Assembly: GCF_905220365.1 (NCBI RefSeq) | Contig: NC_061134.1 | Location: 4,293,001 to 4,357,000, forward strand | Source of the DNA: Vanessa cardui | Lineage: Eukaryota; Arthropoda; Insecta; Lepidoptera; Nymphalidae | Direction: 5' to 3' | Length of the DNA stretch: 64,000 bases | Shown here: piece by piece, positions 58,681 through 64,000 of the stretch | How positions within the stretch are numbered: position 1 is the first letter of the stretch | Layout: each line of letters starts with the position of its first letter | The notes under the pieces: generated by a model | Databases searched by the model: none | The model's input: the letters and a program-made list of their open reading frames with translations, nothing else | Told to the model about the DNA's origin: nothing | Translations under genes and position numbers: made by a program

Positions 58681-58888
58681 TGTAAATTGAACATTGAACC
58701 TTTATTTAACCTATACCGGAATTACTACTATGCTTGCGTTAAAACACCAAGAAACCCATATAGTATCATAGTAATTATATATTATGAATAATTATACACT
58801 ATTTTTCTTTTATTACAAGACAGTAATGAACAGTAAAGTTCAATAGTAATTGAACTAGTTGTTATTTAATAAGGCTGCATTTTTTTTA

Positions 58889-59170
58889 TGGTATAGGTTG
58901 GCGGACGAGCATATGGGCCACCTGATGGTAATTGGTCACCAACGCTAATAGACAATGACGCTGTAAGAAATATTATCTATTCCTTACATCGTCAATGTGC
59001 CACCAACCTTGCGAACTAAGATGTTATGTCCTTTGTGCCTGTAGTTACACTGGCTCACTCACCCTTCAGACCGGAACACAACAGTACTGAGTATACTGTT
59101 ATTTGGCGGAAGAATAACTGATGATTGGTTGGTACCTACCCAGACGGGCTTCCACAAAGCCCTACCACCA
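58889..59170 (+). repeat. Short interspersed repeat, family B, full length
   Basis: Second full copy, with small differences (ATTGGTCACCAACGCTAATA). Confidence 0.92.
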
Positions 59171-59403
59171 AATGAAATATTCCAAAGACCTGTATTCAAA
59201 TTCAAGCTATGTTCAATGACAATTCGTAGGAAGATATTATGCATTTCTAGTTCATGAATGACATTAGGCCCTCGTCAATCGTGTTAGTTTACGTTCAATC
59301 GAATTATAATAGGGAATAGAGAGTGAACAACATATTCGTTAATCTGTAGATTTGATTAGTCAGCCATGGTCATAGGTTCAGGCTACCACATTACTATGTA
59401 TTA

Positions 59404-59570
59404 GCTGTGTCGGCGACTTTATGGGCGTATGGATTTAACTAAAAATTTATTGTGATAGCCCAAGTTACTCCTTATTACATCAGCTATCTAACAGTGAAAG
59501 TCCCATCAAAATCGATCCAGCCGTTCCTAAGATTGAGTGGAACAAACGGAAAGATAGGTATGTGTACTGT
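59404..59570 (-). mobile_element. Helitron-like or related repeat fragment
   Basis: Shares ATTACATCAGCTATCTAACA and GTGAAAGTCCCATCAAAAT with the copy at 37476. Confidence 0.45.
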
Positions 59571-60235
59571 ATATATAATATATAACTATGTATTAAAAAA
59601 GGGTTATTATTAAGGTACAAACAGACCATCCAATTTTATTATATAGATAGATATCATATGTAACTTTTGATATGATTATCCTTAATATATGTAGGTATCC
59701 TTAATGTGGCTGGATCAGTTTCATTGATAATACAAGAGTTCGTTATTAACAGAAGAAAGACCAATTTTTGTGAAGCTCTTGCAGATGATTGAGACTTTGG
59801 TTAACAATATAGATTAATTAGAAGATAAATCTTTAAATATATTTTTCCGACCCCATAATAGAGAATAATAAAAAATGTAAAATTGAGCAAATTAATTTTT
59901 TTTAATATATAAAATACTGTTGTATAACATTACAAAATATAAAACCTGTTTGTTTAAAGAATTTCTTTTTAAAAAAACATTTCTTAAAAAAACACAAGAG
60001 GGTGGAATTTTGTACTAATAAAAGTAAGTGGACTGGCTAATAGATCCTCGGATAGTGGTGACCAATGCCTATAGAGATTGTCGTTGTTAATAACATTTAG
60101 TATTCCTTATGTAACCAGACGAGCTTGCATAAAGACCGTCAACCAAGTCAAGGTATTACTCGCTAATCACAATGTATTCTACTGATAAACAGCAATAGAG
60201 ACATAACATCTACAAAGCTTGCGATGGTCGTAAGG
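59571..60235. other. No gene seen
   Basis: AT-rich; a faint family B relic at 60050-60140. Confidence 0.4.
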
Positions 60236-60490
60236 AATACTCTTTTACTTGGTGGTAGGACTCTGTACATGTATGTGTAAGTACCAACTAGTCACATACT
60301 CTACCGCCATACAATAATACTTGGGATGGTTGAGTGCCGCTTTTGAAGTATGAGTGAGCGAGTGCTATTACAGGCACAAAGGATACAACATCTCATTTCT
60401 CATGATGATCTTTTTGGCAATGTAAGGAATCTTTAGGCCGCCAATGTCTAACTGGCAATGGTCCACCATTAAGTGACGCATTTCCCAACT
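60236..60490 (-). repeat. Family B, degraded
   Basis: Keeps TTACTTGGTGGTAGGACTCT, TATTACAGGCACAAAGGATA and GCAATGTAAGGAATC in family order. Confidence 0.6.
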
Positions 60491-60929
60491 TATTTTATAA
60501 ACAAAAATTACTTAACATTTCTTAGAGTGCCATTTACGATTAGACAATTTGCTAGATTTCGTAGTTTAAAAAAATAAAAAAAAAACAACTCAATATCGTG
60601 TTAAGTACATTCAATCATTATTATATTTCTCACTCGAAGTCACTCGACTCGGCAGGCGAGAACTGTCTAGGTGGGTTTTGAACTGCCACTGTTTACTGTC
60701 AATTTAAGACATTAGAGAAAATTACTCTTCAACTCCTTTACGCAGCTTATTACAAGGAAACAGGTCAATCTAATTTCATTCATTGAAAAACTTACCCACT
60801 CTACTTTGTAGTAAGTTTATCACAATGTAACAATTATCATTCCGGAGCTCCCACTGAACTCTAGAAGGTACGGAACATATATTTTCTTTTAAAATACTCA
60901 AAGCTAAGAGAAAACAATATTATGTAGAT

Positions 60930-61062
60930 ATCCCACTGCTGGATATATAGCCTTTTGAGGAAGAGGTTTAAAACTCTTATAACGTTTTAATATGGATAAT
61001 GGTACTGATATGGCAGTTTTAATCTGAAATATGCAGGTTTCCTCATAATGTTTTGGCAACGT
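60930..61062 (-). repeat. SINE family A, degraded
   Basis: Keeps CCCACTGCTGGATATATAGC and ATGCAGGTTTCCTCATAATG; very diverged. Confidence 0.5.
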
Positions 61063-61813
61063 ATATGCAACCTGCCGGTGTTACATATGTCTATGGGCGG
61101 TGATACTTTTGCCACTTATTACTTTTGACACTTCCTACTACTACTACTTTTGATTACTTTTGACATCATCAGATTCAGTTGAACCTCCTATACAAACACA
61201 TGACATAACACCAAGTAAACACATAATCGTTTAATAGTACTTGTCCGGATTCGAACCCGGATCTCTAGGTAAAATGACCTGTTCTGACTATTCTTAGCTA
61301 ATTAAAACTAATAAATCTTCTTAGCTCCTAATTACATTTAAACGAAGTCTAAAGATTTAATTATCGAAAATCAAAAATGAATTTAATATTTTCAATATAG
61401 CTTCCAATCAATTAGATAACGTATATCAAAAAATGTTTTTAAATTTGCAAGTTTTGTTTAAAAATATACATAAAACAAAATTTAGAAACAAGCTTTTTAA
61501 TGGATCCTTATAGTGTAAGTGTATCTGTGCTTGATATAGTGCTGTCAACAATATCAAATGTGTACCATCTATATACAGCTCAATCGGTTATTTGAAACTA
61601 AAAATATAGCTGAAAGATTTTACACACACACCTTTAAAAGCGAATATTTTGTTTTAAATAATTAAGTACGAATTATCACACAAAGTCTATTCCAATCAAA
61701 AAAGGGTGTTTATAAAAAAAAACTTCAGTTTTAGGTATTACATGCGATTTACTAATAACTCTGATTATTATGCACTACAAGTAGTTCTTGATTTATATGT
61801 ATAATCATCATTA
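61063..61813. other. No gene; tRNA-like relic
   Basis: At 61246-61263 the minus strand reads CCGGGTTCGAATCCGG, a T-arm-like motif, but no acceptor or anticodon stems flank it, so it is probably a SINE remnant. Confidence 0.35.
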
Positions 61814-62118
61814 CATGGTATGAAACAAAGTCCCTTACCACTGTCTGTCCCTATCTTGTTTAGATCTTTTAAATTACTTAACAGATTTTGATGCGGTCTC
61901 TTTTGATAGATACAATGATTCAAGAGGAAGGTTTATATGTATAATACATAGACAGTAAAGTAGTATTAACATTTTTTGCAATATAGATCAATATGTTCAT
62001 TAACAGTTTGAAATTAAAATGCAGAAATATAGCGGACATAAAAGCTCTGAACATTGAAATTGATTCTGAGCTAGGTATATCTAGTATACGCCTGTGCAAA
62101 GCTGAGGCTAGTCGCTAG
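61814..62118 (+). mobile_element. Helitron-like non-autonomous element
   Basis: Starts ACATGGTATGAAACAAAGTC, contains TTTTGATGCGGTCTCTTTTG and ends GCAAAGCTGAGG...GTCGCTAG followed by T. Confidence 0.55.
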
Positions 62119-62989
62119 TGTGTGTATATAATATATGTCACATAATAAATTTAAATATCCACATTTAAATTTACTACCAAAGTTGCGATAACAACATCGC
62201 TGGCATTCTAAGCGCGATTTTTCCGCGAATCCATTATGAATATCGTAGAATTTATTAGTCAAGAATTTGACCAATGATGACGAGACAGTTCAAGGTCAAC
62301 GTTTTTTGTCTTTACACCTTTTGTTAGAACAAAAAAAAGCTATGCCCGCTACTTGAATTTTAAGAAAAGTGTTATTGTTCAGTTCATAGATTCTACTTTA
62401 ACTTAATAATCCTCTATCGACGTGTCTGCGGAGTGGTGGCTTGGGTGAGGGTAGCCCGCTATGCTTGACAAAGTTGGTCTATCCGGTCCCGAGATTAGCC
62501 AAAAGCGACAAACATACAGACAGAAAAACAAACAGATGGACAAAAATTGTAAAATGATTTTTTTTTTTATGTACCGTGTGAACATATGTACATATGCATT
62601 TAGTAAAAAGTAGTTATTTGAATATTACAAAGAGAAACTCCGAATTTTTTGTATGTATAGATAGGCGATCTAATTTTTTCACTTGTTTGTCTTTCTATAA
62701 CAAGCTTTACAGTGTAATCGGTGGCTAAAATAGTTATTATGATATGCAGACGGAATTTGTGTTAGGAATATGCTCAATTAATTATTAAACAATAATTATC
62801 TAAAAGATTCTCTTTAAATAGCCAGAGGGCTATATACGAGTAGGGTCTACGCCGGATACCCTTACAATAGTCAATATTTATATAGAGTATTATTACATAA
62901 TAGAGGCTGCAGGCTAAGAGTAATAGTAATCAATAGTACACGTGGTGAAAGTGAAATGTTCTCTGACGAACTTATTTTCCCATTTTTTC
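62119..62989. other. Repeat fragment, no gene
   Basis: 62340-62560 (minus) is a relative of 37476. The rest is AT-rich. Confidence 0.4.
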
Positions 62990-63330
62990 AAAAATGCGCC
63001 ACCAACCTTGAGTAGGTACTGTGATGTATGTCCAACGTTTCTTTTTTTTCTTTATATTTTTCTCGCTGGAAAAACTCATTGCGCGCTTCCCCCGTGTGAT
63101 GGACAGTGGAGGGGACTCCCCGGTTCCCTGGACGTAGAGTGCGCCACGGTCCACCGGGTTTACCCACTCAAAAACCAGCGTTACCCTCTCCGTCTTTCGG
63201 CAGGCGCCACGGGATCGCTTACGCATGCCGTGACTATGCCCATCGTTCCTGCAGTAACACTGGCTCATACAACCTTCCACGCACAAGCCTTTAAATAGAA
63301 ACACAACAGTACTAAGTATTGCTGATTAGT
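62990..63330 (+). repeat. Family B, degraded, with GC-rich insert
   Basis: GCGCCACCAACCTTGAGTAG at the start and CAGTAACACTGGCTCATACA to AACACAACAGTACTAAGTAT at the end follow family order. The GC-rich middle part (63075-63220) is not from the family consensus. Open frames on both strands here are probably accidental. Confidence 0.5.
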
Positions 63331-64000
63331 GATCACGCAGATCTCAGATTAGTGACTGAAAGTTCAGGATGACTATGATATTCATTCATTCATTGTCGCA
63401 AATTCATATTTGTTTCAATTGATAGATTTTCGAAATACCTACCAACGGCATATTTATAAACTATTAAGTAAAATTACTACTTGTACTATGTGATACACTT
63501 AAAAAATTAATACTCCTGCGTTAATGTGTCTTTAAAATAAAAACAAATACATTAACAACAATATGAGCGATCGATCTCTATCGCACCTGACATTTATTAT
63601 AATTGGCGATATAATCTTTGCCTTTTGGCACAAATAAAACCCACCAAGAAAAAAAAACAACAATGTGAAAGAACTACCTACTACAATGCATAAATCTATT
63701 TAACTTATTTTATAATAGCAAGCTAAAATTACACGAAGATGTTCATTGCTTTTTAATATTGCCCCATAGATAATATAAAGTCTTTCCAGTTTTGACGCAT
63801 AAAAAACGAAAGACGGTTTTTTATAATAGAATACACATATCATTGACAATATTGTACGCGTGCTTTACAAATGTGCAAAGTATTGACATTAAAAAATTAA
63901 GATTCTGCAATCAAGGCTTCGAACAACTTGGAGGTGAACGTCTTTTGTCAGGAAATCTAATTTTATGCTTTCTAGAATTGTCTGATAGAATAACGCTAAA
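63331..64000. other. No gene seen
   Basis: AT-rich to the window end. Confidence 0.4.

Noticed and set aside
61246..61263. Possible second tRNA gene
   Set aside because: Only the T-arm-like motif is present; no acceptor, D or anticodon stems.
62942..63304. 118- and 110-codon frames on opposite strands
   Set aside because: They cover a degraded family B repeat; being open on both strands fits GC-rich chance frames.
1..64000. CRISPR arrays, rRNA genes, bacterial operons
   Set aside because: No regularly spaced direct repeats, no rRNA-like stretches and no tightly packed frames were found.

Overview
This 64 kb window looks like nuclear DNA from a moth or butterfly, most likely a nymphalid-type butterfly. 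It is AT-rich and crowded with short repeats. The evidence is several families of tRNA-derived SINEs and other short interspersed repeats of lepidopteran type, Helitron-like non-autonomous elements ending in CTAG, one clear eukaryotic tRNA-Arg gene, and one complete BEL/Pao LTR retrotransposon. No bacterial operon, CRISPR array or rRNA gene was seen.

Host coding sequence is sparse and split into small exons. Reading splice signals and phases by hand shows a repeated two-exon cassette. Each has a transmembrane exon entered in phase 2 and left in phase 1, usually followed by a C-terminal exon entered in phase 1 that ends in a stop. Minus-strand cassettes lie at 16677-17455 (complete), 11616-11785 (C-terminal exon uncertain) and 8055-9513 (complete). 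A divergent plus-strand cassette lies at 19552-20451 (complete). Candidate first coding exons ending in phase 2 lie at 25539-25603 (minus), 33229-33306 (plus) and 57340-57464 (plus). I do not recognise the protein family. The products would be small single-pass membrane proteins.

Region by region: 1-8 kb holds decayed LINE and transposase fragments and SINEs. 8-20.5 kb holds the membrane-exon cluster, with Helitron-like copies, SINEs and a MITE in the introns and spacers. 20.6-25.2 kb holds a CR1-like tail, a 457 bp MITE, a 584 bp foldback element and a perfect hairpin. 25.5-26.5 kb holds two possible gene starts in opposite directions. 28-32 kb holds LINE relics. 33-37 kb holds SINEs and the tRNA-Arg gene. 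37827-44664 is the BEL/Pao element, with LTRs that read as identical, a 5 bp target duplication and an uninterrupted 1778-residue gag-pol frame. 45-64 kb is mostly repeats, plus one good first coding exon at 57.3 kb.

The element-derived parts work as expected: SINEs and short repeats borrow LINE machinery, and the BEL/Pao element carries its own protease, reverse transcriptase, RNase H and integrase. The membrane-exon cluster is the most likely undescribed item. Its exons are inferred from splice signals, phase agreement and mutual similarity, without transcript data.
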